Source: Promethearchaeota archaeon Loki_b31 | Lineage (GTDB): Archaea; Asgardarchaeota; Lokiarchaeia; Sigyniarchaeales; SOKP01 | Assembly (NCBI GenBank): GCA_005222975.1 | Contig: NJBI01000023.1 | Coordinates: 1-48,432 of the forward strand | Reading direction: 5' to 3' | DNA: 48,432 nucleotides | Shown here: positions 17,456 to 26,570 of the stretch, piece by piece | How positions within the stretch are numbered: the stretch's first letter is position 1 | Layout of the letters: every line of letters starts with the position of its first letter | The notes under the pieces: model-generated | Seen by the model: only the letters and a program-made list of their open reading frames with translations | Databases searched by the model: none | Told to the model about the DNA's origin: nothing | Program-made: the position numbers and the translations under genes

Positions 17456-17878
17456 TTAAGCGCTCAACAAGGTCTTTGCGTTGGTTTGCCATTCAAAGAC
17501 CATTTTAGAAGAGACGCCGCAAATTTTAGTAGCCACTTGTTCGGGGCCGGAACTTATCAACTCTTTTACAGAGCCTACTCCGACCTTTATTAAGTTCTTT
17601 GCGGTGCCGGCTCCAATTCCTTTAACATCGATGAGCGAATGCTTACCGTTGCTATTATCGGAAATTTTGCTCTCTTCGGCGTTAATCTCTTCTTCATACA
17701 ATGTTTCGACTTCGAAATCTAAGCCTTGAGCTTCGGGAACATTTCCCTTTTCCGTGTCGGCAATTCCTACGCTCGTCATGTAAAACTCTGCCTCTTCAGG
17801 TGGCAAGTCTGGCGCGTCCACTATTATAGCTCTACGCTTCAGCGAATTGTTCGAAGAGAACCCCTTTGTCTTGAACAT
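17456..17878 (-). CDS. radA: RadA C-terminal part with a relocated helix-hairpin-helix domain (after frameshift)
   Basis: 140 aa frame holding the end of the recombinase core and a domain normally found at the N-terminus. Residues 15-45 (RRAIIVDAPDLPPEEAEFYM...VGIAD) are the last core strands of RadA/Rad51. Residues 80-140 read LIDVKGIGAGTAKNLIKVGV then ATKICGVSSKMVFEWQTNAK, which matches the helix-hairpin-helix DNA-binding domain that precedes the core in ordinary RadA. An acidic linker (50-75) joins the two. Upstream of the ATG the same frame reads IVAHGCHFRV, the expected core sequence just after GGN, so this is the direct continuation of the gene at 17832-18572 in another frame. It could be translated alone from the ATG, but it would lack the ATPase. 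Confidence 0.8.
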   Translation of the reverse strand: MFKTKGFSSNNSLKRRAIIVDAPDLPPEEAEFYMTSVGIADTEKGNVPEAQGLDFEVETLYEEEINAEESKISDNSNGKHSLIDVKGIGAGTAKNLIKVGVGSVKELISSGPEQVATKICGVSSKMVFEWQTNAKTLLSA

Positions 17879-18572
17879 AACTCTGAAATGGCAGCCATGG
17901 GCTACGATTTAGAAGTGATTGATGAAATATCTTATCACTATTTCCGCCAATTGCGTCGTTTCCCGAGAACATTCCCATCATCTTAGTTGAAACTTGATTG
18001 GTTAAAAGAATGGCGCAATTGTAAGTCTCCAAGATTCGAGAAAGGGCGTGTATCATATTGTTTAAAAAGCTTTGCCGGCGAGCTAACATGCCAATACCCA
18101 CATATTCGGCTCGTAATAGTGCCATTAAACTATCTACTACAATTAGACGCATGTTTCGAGTTTTGCATAACGTTTCGGCTTTTTGAATCATCTGCGATTG
18201 GTGGTCCGACGAATATATTCTGGCGTGGTAAATTTGCGATAGAACCTTTTTAGGAACAAGCCCAAACCTTTTAGCGATATGCTTGATTTTTTCCTTAGAA
18301 AAAGTGTTTTCGGTGTCGATGTAAGCTACTGCCGAACCGAGACCCCCCTTGCTCTTAGGAAGCTGGATGGTTACAGCGATCGTGTGAGCTAAGTTGGTTT
18401 TACCTGACTTAAAAGGCCCGTACACTTCGGTAAGTTTGCCAGTTTGGAACCCGCCACCTAAAATTCGGTTCAGTTCGGAAGAGCCAGTGGTAATGTACTC
18501 GGTGTTCTCGTCGATGTCTCCGGCAGGTATGAACTCAGTCATACCCAAAGCGTTACGCGCGTTCCAAATCAA
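17832..18572 (-). CDS. radA: RadA/Rad51-family recombinase core, reading frame interrupted
   Basis: 246 aa. The recombinase core begins almost at once (WNARNALGMTEFIPAGDI, TTGSSELNRILGGGF). Walker A is GPFKSGKT (52-59), Walker B LIVVD (143-147), the ARRQSFLNNMIHAL helix and TNQVSTKM strand follow, and AIGGN ends at residue 211. The next 35 residues (SDKIFHQSLLN...) are not RadA-like and arise from a 31-nt insertion that shifts the frame. Removing it gives GGN-IVAHGCHFR, matching GGNIIAHASTTR of human Rad51, and a protein of about 361 aa. The N-terminal helix-hairpin-helix domain is absent: no ATG or RadA-like sequence exists upstream, and the start is TTG. That domain is instead at the C-terminus of the shifted frame. 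RadA forms filaments for strand exchange; the truncated product would be incomplete. Confidence 0.88.
   Translation of the reverse strand: MIWNARNALGMTEFIPAGDIDENTEYITTGSSELNRILGGGFQTGKLTEVYGPFKSGKTNLAHTIAVTIQLPKSKGGLGSAVAYIDTENTFSKEKIKHIAKRFGLVPKKVLSQIYHARIYSSDHQSQMIQKAETLCKTRNMRLIVVDSLMALLRAEYVGIGMLARRQSFLNNMIHALSRILETYNCAILLTNQVSTKMMGMFSGNDAIGGNSDKIFHQSLLNRSPWLPFQSYVQDKGVLFEQFAEA
17909..17939 (-). other. 31-nt insertion with inverted ends that breaks radA
   Basis: Exactly these bases separate the codons for AIGGN from those for IVAHG. Deleting them restores the expected RadA reading without any missing residue. AGTGAT (17914-17919) and ATCACT (17934-17939) are perfect 6-bp inverted arms with an internal GAT/ATC pair. 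The rest of the downstream frame has stayed open, so the interruption is recent, bypassed, or removed from the RNA. I could not draw a convincing bulge-helix-bulge splice site. Confidence 0.6.
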
Positions 18573-18645
18573 TTTTTTGTCGGTATGATAAGAATGAATA
18601 ATTTTAAAATATTAATATTAAAAAAGACATAAATGAGAAATAAAA

Positions 18646-18864
18646 ATGATTTTTCAAGAGACTATTTTTCAAGAGACTATTTTTGCAATTACATGGTTTA
18701 GTGTAATTATTATAATAGTCATTATTTATGTAATAGCAATACCTATAGCTGTATGGGTTTACAACGATGCTAAGAAAAGAGATATGAATGCTGCAGTGTG
18801 GTTATTAATTGTGTTAATAACTAGCTGTATCGGATATATTATATATTTGATAGTTAGAGAATAG
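18646..18864 (+). CDS. Small two-helix membrane protein
   Basis: 72 aa. Two hydrophobic helices (about 12-38 and 49-69) flank a short polar loop VYNDAKKRDMNAA. The pattern WVYNDAKKRDMN followed by a second helix is common in small PLDc_N/YqaE-like membrane proteins of archaea and bacteria; function is unknown. The first codons contain a perfect 15-bp tandem duplication (18650-18679) that gives IFQET twice, so the original start may have been shorter. A TATA-like AT run precedes it, shared with the divergent radA promoter. Confidence 0.6.
   Translation: MIFQETIFQETIFAITWFSVIIIIVIIYVIAIPIAVWVYNDAKKRDMNAAVWLLIVLITSCIGYIIYLIVRE
18650..18679 (+). repeat. Perfect 15-bp tandem duplication in a coding start
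   Basis: The unit TTTTTCAAGAGACTA occurs twice in direct succession (18650-18664, 18665-18679) inside the first codons of the small membrane protein, adding five residues in frame (IFQETIFQET). Confidence 0.85.
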
Positions 18865-19080
18865 TCATGAGAAGATTTTGGAAGTAAAAGTAGATTTATA
18901 ATTTTTGTTGGTTTATTAGCTTTTGATTTTCTTTTTTTTACAAAAATTAATTAAAATTGATCATTTTGGAGATAAAAGTAAAGATTTAAATTTTGTTCTT
19001 TCTAAATATTAAACGTTCAAAAATAAAGATTGTTCCTAAAAAGTATATGAAAACCAATTAAAAATAAAGGTGTATAAAAA

Positions 19081-19248
19081 ATGGTTAGGAAAAAGAAAGA
19101 AAAGAAAAAGAAAATGAAGCAAGAAGAGAAAGAAGAAGAGAAGGAAGAAGAGAAAGAAGAAGAGAAGGAAGAAGAGAAAGAAGAAGAGAAAGAGGAAGAA
19201 AAAGAAGAAGAGAAAGAAGAAGAGAAAGAGGAAGAAAAAGAAGAATAG
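19081..19248 (+). CDS. Lys/Glu-repeat small protein
   Basis: 55 aa. A basic head (MVRKKKEKKKKMKQ) is followed by about ten KEEE units to the stop, with codons that drift between aaa/aag and gaa/gag, so the repeat is kept as protein and is not just a copied DNA unit. Such (E3K)n sequences form single, isolated alpha helices in other proteins. AGGTG lies about 10 nt before the ATG and supports translation. It may act as a charged spacer or partner protein; it could also be an unstable low-complexity tract with no product. No family can be named. Confidence 0.5.
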   Translation: MVRKKKEKKKKMKQEEKEEEKEEEKEEEKEEEKEEEKEEEKEEEKEEEKEEEKEE

Positions 19249-19415
19249 TAATTACTTAAATATATGTTAATTTAGACTTCTCTCGTTGTTTCCAAATAAT
19301 TATTGTTTTTTCGATAATCCAAATACATATACAAGGAAAAATAAAATCGTAATTTATTAAGATATATCCACAAAAATATAAATATTTTAATATCTGCATG
19401 TGTCTATAAAAATTA

Positions 19416-19540
19416 GGAAGGGAAAATTTATTCAAAGATAATTTGAGCTAAACATTGGATTTCGCCCTCTATTAAACTCTAGCGAGTTTAATCTCTCCCT
19501 GATTTTTTTATAATTGCTCATATTTCTTTTCCCTTCTCCT
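19416..19540. ncRNA. Candidate structured RNA with three nested stems
   Basis: Three inverted pairs are perfectly nested: GAAGGGAAAA (19417-19426) with TTTTCCCTTC (19527-19536); TGAGC (19444-19448) with GCTCA (19516-19520); and ATTAAACTC (19471-19479) with GAGTTTAAT (19484-19492) around a 4-nt TAGC loop. The region has no reading frame of note and an AT-rich TATA-like run lies about 40 bp to the left. It does not look like tRNA, 5S rRNA, SRP RNA or a C/D box RNA that I recognise. The fold has no strand preference, so the transcribed strand is not known. Confidence 0.4.
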
Positions 19541-19617
19541 CGTAAGAGAATTTAGGAAAATAATAAAAACTAAATTTAAGTGAATCAGGATTAATACAAG
19601 GAAAGGAAGTGACTTAA

Positions 19618-19788
19618 ATAAGGTTAAAAGTATGTTTTAAATGTCATGAATATGTACCTATTCTTGAGGATAATTATATCAATAAAGAAAAATTGGAAAA
19701 GTTTGATTCATTACATTCTGGCCATCCTGTTCAGATTGTAAATGAAGAAGAGTTAGAGAATAAAAGAGAATGGAAATCATTTTTTTGA
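19618..19788 (+). CDS. Small CxxCH protein with a non-canonical start
   Basis: About 56 aa: RLKVCFKCHEYVPILEDN, then INKEKLEKFDSLHSGHPVQI and an acidic tail ending WKSFF. The Cys-x2-Cys-His pair together with the HSGH motif suggests a metal site. The reading is clearly protein-like, but a TAA lies directly before it in frame, and no ATG, GTG or TTG is available; the first usable codon is ATA at 19618, 5-10 nt after a good GGAAAGGAAG ribosome-binding site. Either ATA starts translation or the start codon has mutated. I have the impression of similar small proteins in Asgard genomes, but could not check. Confidence 0.5.
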   Translation: MRLKVCFKCHEYVPILEDNYINKEKLEKFDSLHSGHPVQIVNEEELENKREWKSFF

Positions 19789-19885
19789 AAATAAGAAGAA
19801 AAAGGAGATGAGAATGAATAAAGAAATATCCAAACTTTTATATGTTACTAGTTAATAAAGGAATAATTTTGTGAGTCTGCAAAAT

Positions 19886-21082
19886 TCAGTGTTTTTCAAC
19901 TTTCAAAATTACCTTGTAGGACCCTCCAATATTGTATAAAAACGCAAGATTCATACCTAATAAATTTCCAACAAATCCAGCTGAAACTACAATGGAAATA
20001 TATATACTTGTGCCAAGTGCCTTTTTTTGTTTTCCAAAAATCTGATTTATCGCATATGTTAAAGCAGGCCACATTATTCCAAACTGATTTAAGATTTCTA
20101 ACAGTAAGAATAAGAAAATACTATCTGGAGTTATTATATAGATGTAAAAAAGGTTTTTTATAAGAATGAAAATCACGCCTAGCATCAAGGGATATATATA
20201 GTTATATTTTTCAGTAATTTTACTCGAAAGATAGAATAATGGTACTTCAAAACTAGCCCATAAACATGCGAGTATTCCTACAAAAACTAAACTTCCTCCG
20301 AGTTCTATTGCGTATATTGTTTTAATGCTAACTGCTAATACTAATCCAATTTCAAAAATACCCGCAATAATCAATAAACCGAGGAATTCGTATTTTCTAT
20401 GCAAAATTTTATTATTAGCAGCAAGAGATTTAATATTGCTATTTGTTTCTTTTCTTTCTATATTTAATATTTGTTTAAAATCCTTAGCTAAAATATAAAA
20501 ATAAAATGCTAAAATTATATACCCTAATGCACATAATAAAAACGCAAATGGAAATCCATACATTTCCATTAGATATCCTGCGATCGGAGCTCCAGTAGCC
20601 CATCCAAGGGATCCCATTATTCGGATTTTAGCATATTCTTTTGCTTTTTTCTTTTCAAAATTAGTAGTTTCAACTTTTGTGAGAATTTCTCGTTTTTCAA
20701 TCACCTCATATATTAAGGCAGTAATAAATGTCTCCCGACTTAACAAATTAGTTAAGAACACATAGATCATAATTGTTATAAAATTAACTTTAAAAGCAAT
20801 GAAAAGTACTCCAATTGCGTAAGTGAAATTACTAATTTGAATAAAAATTAGTCGATTATTCATTTTATCTGAGATATGGGAAAAAGTATTAGAAAAAATT
20901 GCGATAATAATAACAATTGCTAAATTATAACCAAATATTTCAGCGACACTAACCTTGTTTTGATTAAGCCAAATCAAAATGAAGACCATGTAAAAAACTG
21001 AAATAAAATAATTAAAAAAAGTAAATATCTTCAAATGAATTGTTTTTTTTCGAATTATTTCTAATAGGTCGCTTGAAGACAT
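19886..21082 (-). CDS. Major facilitator superfamily transporter
   Basis: 398 aa, about twelve membrane segments in two halves joined by a charged central loop (KDFKQILNIERKETNSNIKS). The cytoplasmic loop between helices 2 and 3 reads SHISDKMNNRLIF, a weak form of the MFS G-x-x-x-D-(R/K)-x-G-R motif, and the 4-5 region (RIMGSLGWATGAPIAGYLME) is a good match to the family. Length is normal. Substrate cannot be told; sugar or nucleoside transporters are the nearest impression. The gene stands alone, with an AT-rich upstream gap to the decayed SIS gene. Confidence 0.8.
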   Translation of the reverse strand: MSSSDLLEIIRKKTIHLKIFTFFNYFISVFYMVFILIWLNQNKVSVAEIFGYNLAIVIIIAIFSNTFSHISDKMNNRLIFIQISNFTYAIGVLFIAFKVNFITIMIYVFLTNLLSRETFITALIYEVIEKREILTKVETTNFEKKKAKEYAKIRIMGSLGWATGAPIAGYLMEMYGFPFAFLLCALGYIILAFYFYILAKDFKQILNIERKETNSNIKSLAANNKILHRKYEFLGLLIIAGIFEIGLVLAVSIKTIYAIELGGSLVFVGILACLWASFEVPLFYLSSKITEKYNYIYPLMLGVIFILIKNLFYIYIITPDSIFLFLLLEILNQFGIMWPALTYAINQIFGKQKKALGTSIYISIVVSAGFVGNLLGMNLAFLYNIGGSYKVILKVEKH

Positions 21083-21244
21083 AAGTAAATATGATAGTTT
21101 TTAATGGTTAAAAAGATTATATAGTTGCGAAATTGAATGCAATTAAACCAAGTAGAGCACCAACTTTTAAAATTAAGCTATTTTTTAATTTTTCTTGTTG
21201 AGAAGATATTATATTCTAATATAACTGAAACGAGAAAAATTGGG

Positions 21245-21538
21245 ATGAGTTATAGTAGTACAACCAAAAACACAGACGATTTAGGAAAAATAACTGAAAA
21301 AGAAATTTATGAAATACCTGCGACTTTAAATAAGGTAATAGAAAGTAGGTTGAAAATAATAGATGTCGCTAAAAGGATTATGTCAAGTGGAATAGAACAT
21401 ATATACCTAATAGGATCTGGAAGCTCATATTTAGCAGGTTTCACTATATCATATTTATTTAATAATATAGGTTCTATTCCTACATATGTAGTATTTGCTA
21501 CTGAATTTCAATATTTGATTAAACTACTTATTTTTTAA
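21245..21538 (+). pseudogene. Truncated SIS-domain (sugar isomerase) gene
   Basis: About 98 codons from an ATG at 21245. The protein begins like the SIS half of glucosamine-6-phosphate synthase relatives: KITEKEIYEIPATLNKVIES, then IYLIGSGSSYLAGFTISYLF and VVFATEFQYL. The sequence stops after the first strands, where the family continues with a second strand and the SxSGET loop; SIS enzymes of this type are about 330 aa. No continuation is found downstream in any frame. It is a 3'-truncated remnant. A longer frame open from 21137 has no family-like sequence before 21245. Confidence 0.62.
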
Positions 21539-21550
21539 AATAATGTAAGT

Positions 21551-22248
21551 TTAATTGTTAATTTTTCGAATTAAAAAAAAGATATCGTAAGAGAACAATC
21601 TTGGAAGAAATTTGAAAGGATATTTTCTTTGAAAAATTATTTTTGTATTTTTTTGTTGTAGGACCTTAAAGAATTCTTTTTCTGAACTAATCAACCCGCG
21701 CCAATGTGGGTTCACTTGTATATTTTTTATAGTCCCTATAAGAATTCTAATCATTCTTAGCAATATACTTTCGGTTGGAACAGAAATAAAAAAAAGACCA
21801 TTCTTTTTTAGAATTCGTAATATTTCATCAATGGCAACCGAAGGATTTTCAACATGTTCTAATATATCAAGTGCAAAAATTAAATCGAAACTATCATCAT
21901 TAAAACTAGTTTTTTTTGAATATCTCCTTAAGTGTAGTCTTTAATTTTTATGATGGTGTTCTTTGTTAAAGTTGCCTTAATTCCATCATATAGAGCCTCA
22001 TCTAAAATATTAACTTCGCTTTTTGGAAAATTCAACTTAAAGTTTAAAGAAAATAGCCCCAACCCGCCTCCTATATCAAGAACTTAGGGAAATTTTTGTG
22101 AAACTGAAGAAATGTTTTAATTATCCTTCCAAAATACATTTTTCCAAAAAGAGGGATCATGTATGGACCAAAGCTAGAATAGTTTCGGTAACTTTCAGGA
22201 ATAAGTACTTGCAAATCTTGGGGTTTGATAAATTTGATTGATACTCAC
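21551..22248 (-). pseudogene. Frameshifted class I SAM-dependent methyltransferase
   Basis: Read on the minus strand through three frames, this gives one methyltransferase of about 235 aa. First frame: VLIPESYRNYSSFGPYMIPL to HKNFPK. Then after a 1-nt shift near 22083: VLDIGGGLGLFSLNFKLNFP (motif I) to KNTIIKIKD. Then after a second shift near 21937: SFDLIFALDILEHVENP (motif II), LKKNGLFFISVPTE, and on to the stop at 21551 (VNPHWRGLISSEKEFFKVLQ). The motifs fit the family that often modifies lipids or quinones. Apart from the two shifts the sequence is undamaged, so recent decay is likely, and sequencing error is the alternative. It lies next to a truncated SIS gene, so this is a decaying tract. 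Confidence 0.62.
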
Positions 22249-22262
22249 TTTATAAAAATAAA

Positions 22263-23231
22263 TTAAATGAAAAAATTAATGGGAAAGTAAAGAACTATTG
22301 AAAGAATTGCTGCTATGGGAAATGTTAAAAGCCATACTGAAACAATTTTCCACATACCTTTACGCGTTGGAGCACGCCTAGCTTTCGCTAAACCTACTAA
22401 TGATGCGACTAGCATATGCGATCCTGATAATGGAATACCTAATATTGTTCCAAAAAACAAAATGACTGCGATAGGAATTTGGGCTGCAAAAGCGGTGCTT
22501 GGATGTAATTCGGTAATAGTCCCTACGCTTTTTATAACGCCTCTCCCCAGTATCACTAGACCACTTGCAAGACTAAATCCAGTTATAATTAACAGTATAT
22601 TGAGATCAACAGCAATTCCCACACCTATCACAATTCCTACGGCGTTTGAGCAATCATTACCTGCCCTAGAAAAAGCAGTCCAGCAGATGACTGCTAATAA
22701 CATATACGAAAAAAACTTTTCTGACCTTTCGTAGCTTTTAAACCCGGTAAGTTTGGGTGTTATAGTTTTATGGATTAATTTATATGCATAATATGTTACA
22801 ATGTATCCTATTATGGGAGATAATAACCACCACATTCCCATTTCTAAAATTGTTGGCCAATTTACACCAATAGGACCACCCAATAAAATACCTACTCCAA
22901 TTATCGCGCCAATTGTAGCATGAGTAGTAGAAATAGGTAATCCAAACGCGGATGACAAAATCAACCATATTGCCGTAGAAATCAATACTGTCAAAACCAT
23001 GGAGTATTCTATTTTGAATGAAAACAAGTTCTCCCCAACTGTCTTACTTACTGCGCTGCCTAACAATACAGCTCCAAGAATTGAAAGAATAGTGGCCAGA
23101 ATCAGTAGTTCTTTCATCTTTAAAGTTTTAGAACCATATAAAGTTGCCATTGTCTCATCGTTAGCACCAATTCCAAAACTGATTATTATAGAAATTATCA
23201 CAAAGAGAATTATTATATATTCTAACGCCAT
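22263..23231 (-). CDS. pitA: PiT-family inorganic phosphate transporter
   Basis: 322 aa, about ten membrane helices. Both PiT signature repeats are present: GANDETMATLYGSKTL in the N-terminal half and RAGNDCSNAVGIVIG in the C-terminal half, each with the Gly-x-Asn-Asp core that binds phosphate and cation. GLPISTTHATIGAIIGVG and GIPLSGSHMLVASLVGL are the paired family loops. The partner DUF47 protein ends 19 nt upstream on the same strand, the usual pit operon order. It imports phosphate (or metal-phosphate) across the plasma membrane. Confidence 0.92.
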   Translation of the reverse strand: MALEYIIILFVIISIIISFGIGANDETMATLYGSKTLKMKELLILATILSILGAVLLGSAVSKTVGENLFSFKIEYSMVLTVLISTAIWLILSSAFGLPISTTHATIGAIIGVGILLGGPIGVNWPTILEMGMWWLLSPIIGYIVTYYAYKLIHKTITPKLTGFKSYERSEKFFSYMLLAVICWTAFSRAGNDCSNAVGIVIGVGIAVDLNILLIITGFSLASGLVILGRGVIKSVGTITELHPSTAFAAQIPIAVILFFGTILGIPLSGSHMLVASLVGLAKARRAPTRKGMWKIVSVWLLTFPIAAILSIVLYFPINFFI

Positions 23232-23250
23232 TTTGTCTAACCTTCGTTTT

Positions 23251-23904
23251 TTATCTGCTTGGATATTTAATAATTAAACCTCTTAAATAATCAGAGACTT
23301 CTTCAGCCCACGCTGCTATTTCGTATATATATGTCACCAATTTTGAAGTTAGGTAGATTTTTGTTGGGTTATCTGTCTTTTTGAATACAACATCTAATAA
23401 ATCGAATTTAGCTTTGCGCGCTTTTCTTCTTACTGCTTCAATTTCAAATGTCTTATCATATGCAGCCTTAAAATCAGTTTCAATGAGAGTGGCACAATTC
23501 AATAGTTCTTCAACAGTTTCCACTGTAAAATCGATCAAATCATTGAATTCTTTTTTTACATCTTCATAAAGATCAAATGGAAAGACAGCAAAAAATCTGG
23601 CAAAAAATTCTATTTTATCATTAGTCTCATCGAGCATCATTAAAATATTATATCGGTCTTCTACCAAAAAAGGAAGTGCTCGTTTGTCTCTAAAAAGGAC
23701 TTGGACGTATTTTTCTTTAATTCTATCGCACTTTTTTTCTCCTTGAATTACCTTCTCTAAATCCTTTTTATTTAATTTTTTGTTAATGAATAGGTTAACT
23801 AATTCATGCAAAGTTATAATATTATTTAGCGATTGCGATAAAAATTCTCTGTTAACCTCGTCTAACTCGTTTTTCTTTTCTTTAAACAATTTCATTTTAT
23901 TCAC
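23251..23904 (-). CDS. DUF47/PhoU-like Pit accessory protein
   Basis: 217 aa, all-helical, with the DUF47 (PhoU-like) pattern: a helix pair in the first 70 residues, EKKCDRIKEKYVQVLF, PFLVEDRYNILMMLDETNDK, IDFTVETVEELL and EIEAVRRKARKAKFDLLD. PhoU-like proteins of this family bind metal clusters through D/E-x3-D motifs and act with PiT permeases. The gene is directly upstream of pitA in the same operon, which supports a role in phosphate uptake control. Length is typical (about 210 aa). Confidence 0.88.
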   Translation of the reverse strand: MNKMKLFKEKKNELDEVNREFLSQSLNNIITLHELVNLFINKKLNKKDLEKVIQGEKKCDRIKEKYVQVLFRDKRALPFLVEDRYNILMMLDETNDKIEFFARFFAVFPFDLYEDVKKEFNDLIDFTVETVEELLNCATLIETDFKAAYDKTFEIEAVRRKARKAKFDLLDVVFKKTDNPTKIYLTSKLVTYIYEIAAWAEEVSDYLRGLIIKYPSR

Positions 23905-24109
23905 ATCTAAAATTTAACGAATCTATTCTTAAGAAATAATTATATGATTTTATATTCTATTTATTTTTTATCCAATAAAAAAGCTTATGCCTTTCATTAA
24001 AGTTGAAGTTATTCATGATTGTGAAAGATAAAAATAAGCCTTTTTTTGTTTAAACAATTCCTTCAAATTAAGATTGAACGAGTTTTTATAAATTTTAAAG
24101 TGAGTATGA

Positions 24110-24667
24110 GTGCCCGCTGTCGAAATAAATTTGGATGATATTATATTTGACCCCAAAGTTCAAACTTATTGCAATAATCCTAAATTTAAGTGCCCTAACT
24201 ATGGGCATTCGTGGGCATGTCCGCCAGAGGCACCTTATCTTGAAGAAAAAGTTTCCCAGTACGAAAAATTCTTTTTAATATATTACGAATTTAATTTAAA
24301 AGAGTATGTAGAAAGAATCAAGATAAAATCTCCAAAATACAGCGAGGAAAAGATAAGAAATTCATTTTACCGTAAAGATATTGTTAGAGATTATTTAGAA
24401 GAAGAGATTAATCTTTTCTTACAAAATTATAGTGAATCCTACAACGAAAAGTTTATTTTATGGGACGGTTATTGCAGAATGTGCATTAAAGAAGGGAAGA
24501 ACTGCACTTATGATGATGGCATACCTTGTTGTTATCCAGATAAAAAAAGATTTTCGATGGAAGCAGTAGGGATAAACGTTGACAAAACAGTTAAAAGCGT
24601 CGATATTGAAATAGAATGGCCTCCCGTTAATTTTGCCTATCGATTTGGATTAATTTGCTTAAAATAG
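24110..24667 (+). CDS. DUF2284 metal-binding protein
   Basis: 185 aa. The Cys-rich core of DUF2284 is visible: CNNPKFKCPNYGHSWACPPEAP near residues 20-45, then a second set in the C-terminal half (WDGYCRMCIKEGKNCTYDDG and IPCCYPDKKRFSMEA). The cysteine spacing suggests iron-sulfur or other metal binding in this widespread anaerobe family; function is not known. The start is GTG (an overlapping ATG is out of frame). It stands alone between divergent neighbours. Confidence 0.8.
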   Translation: MPAVEINLDDIIFDPKVQTYCNNPKFKCPNYGHSWACPPEAPYLEEKVSQYEKFFLIYYEFNLKEYVERIKIKSPKYSEEKIRNSFYRKDIVRDYLEEEINLFLQNYSESYNEKFILWDGYCRMCIKEGKNCTYDDGIPCCYPDKKRFSMEAVGINVDKTVKSVDIEIEWPPVNFAYRFGLICLK

Positions 24668-24782
24668 ATTTAGTGTTATTATTATAATAATTTTTATTAC
24701 TCATTATTTCTATACTTACCATAGGTGAGGACTTACAATTTTTAAAATTAGAACCTTAAATCAATCTGATAATAAGTGGGCA

Positions 24783-25214
24783 ATGGATTTAATTAATGAT
24801 GTGTGGGCATCAACAAGGATTGTTTCGAAAGGAAAGGTCCACGATACTAATGAACTTCCTGGAATAATCGCAATACATAAAAATAATAGAGTAGGATTGA
24901 TAATTTATAACATTATTGGTGACGAATGCGAAATAGTTTCATTGAATAGTTTGAAAGAAAATATTGGAATTGGAACCGCATTATTAAAAGAAATTGAGAA
25001 AATCTCTACTTCAAAAGGCTGTAAAAGATTATGGGCTATAACCACTAACGATAATATCGATGCTCTTCGTTTTTATCAAAAAAAAGGTTTTAAAATTGTA
25101 GCAATACATTTAAATGCTCTAGAACAGTCTCGTAGATTAAAGCCCGAAATTCCTTTTTTAGGATCAAACGATATTGAAATACGAGATGAAATAGAACTAG
25201 AAAAAACTCTATAA
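24783..25214 (+). CDS. GNAT-family N-acetyltransferase
   Basis: 143 aa as given from the ATG. Motif A is ENIGIGTALLKEIEKIST, and AITTNDNIDALRFYQKKGFK is motif B of GNAT enzymes, which use acetyl-CoA. The N-terminal strand expected for the fold is missing from this start; the frame stays open upstream and reads IFKIRTLNQSDNKWA from an ATT at 24738, which is preceded by a strong GGTGAGGA. The real start may therefore be that ATT or a mutated start codon, giving 158 aa. Acceptor substrate unknown. Confidence 0.78.
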   Translation: MDLINDVWASTRIVSKGKVHDTNELPGIIAIHKNNRVGLIIYNIIGDECEIVSLNSLKENIGIGTALLKEIEKISTSKGCKRLWAITTNDNIDALRFYQKKGFKIVAIHLNALEQSRRLKPEIPFLGSNDIEIRDEIELEKTL

Positions 25215-25256
25215 TCCTAAACAACATTTAAAAAAAGTAAAAAAATAAATATTAGT

Positions 25257-26570
<1,314 letters not shown>

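Noticed and set aside
17909..17939. Archaeal bulge-helix-bulge intron in radA
   Set aside because: A weak GUGA/UCGU pairing exists, but inner and outer helices cannot be drawn with any stability; kept only as an alternative to test.
19081..19248. CRISPR array or simple DNA repeat in the KEEE tract
   Set aside because: Units are 12 bp, have no spacers and vary at synonymous sites; it is a coding repeat.
21137..21244. Extension of the SIS remnant to an earlier ATG
   Set aside because: The extra residues are unlike the family; the ATG at 21245 begins the recognisable sequence.
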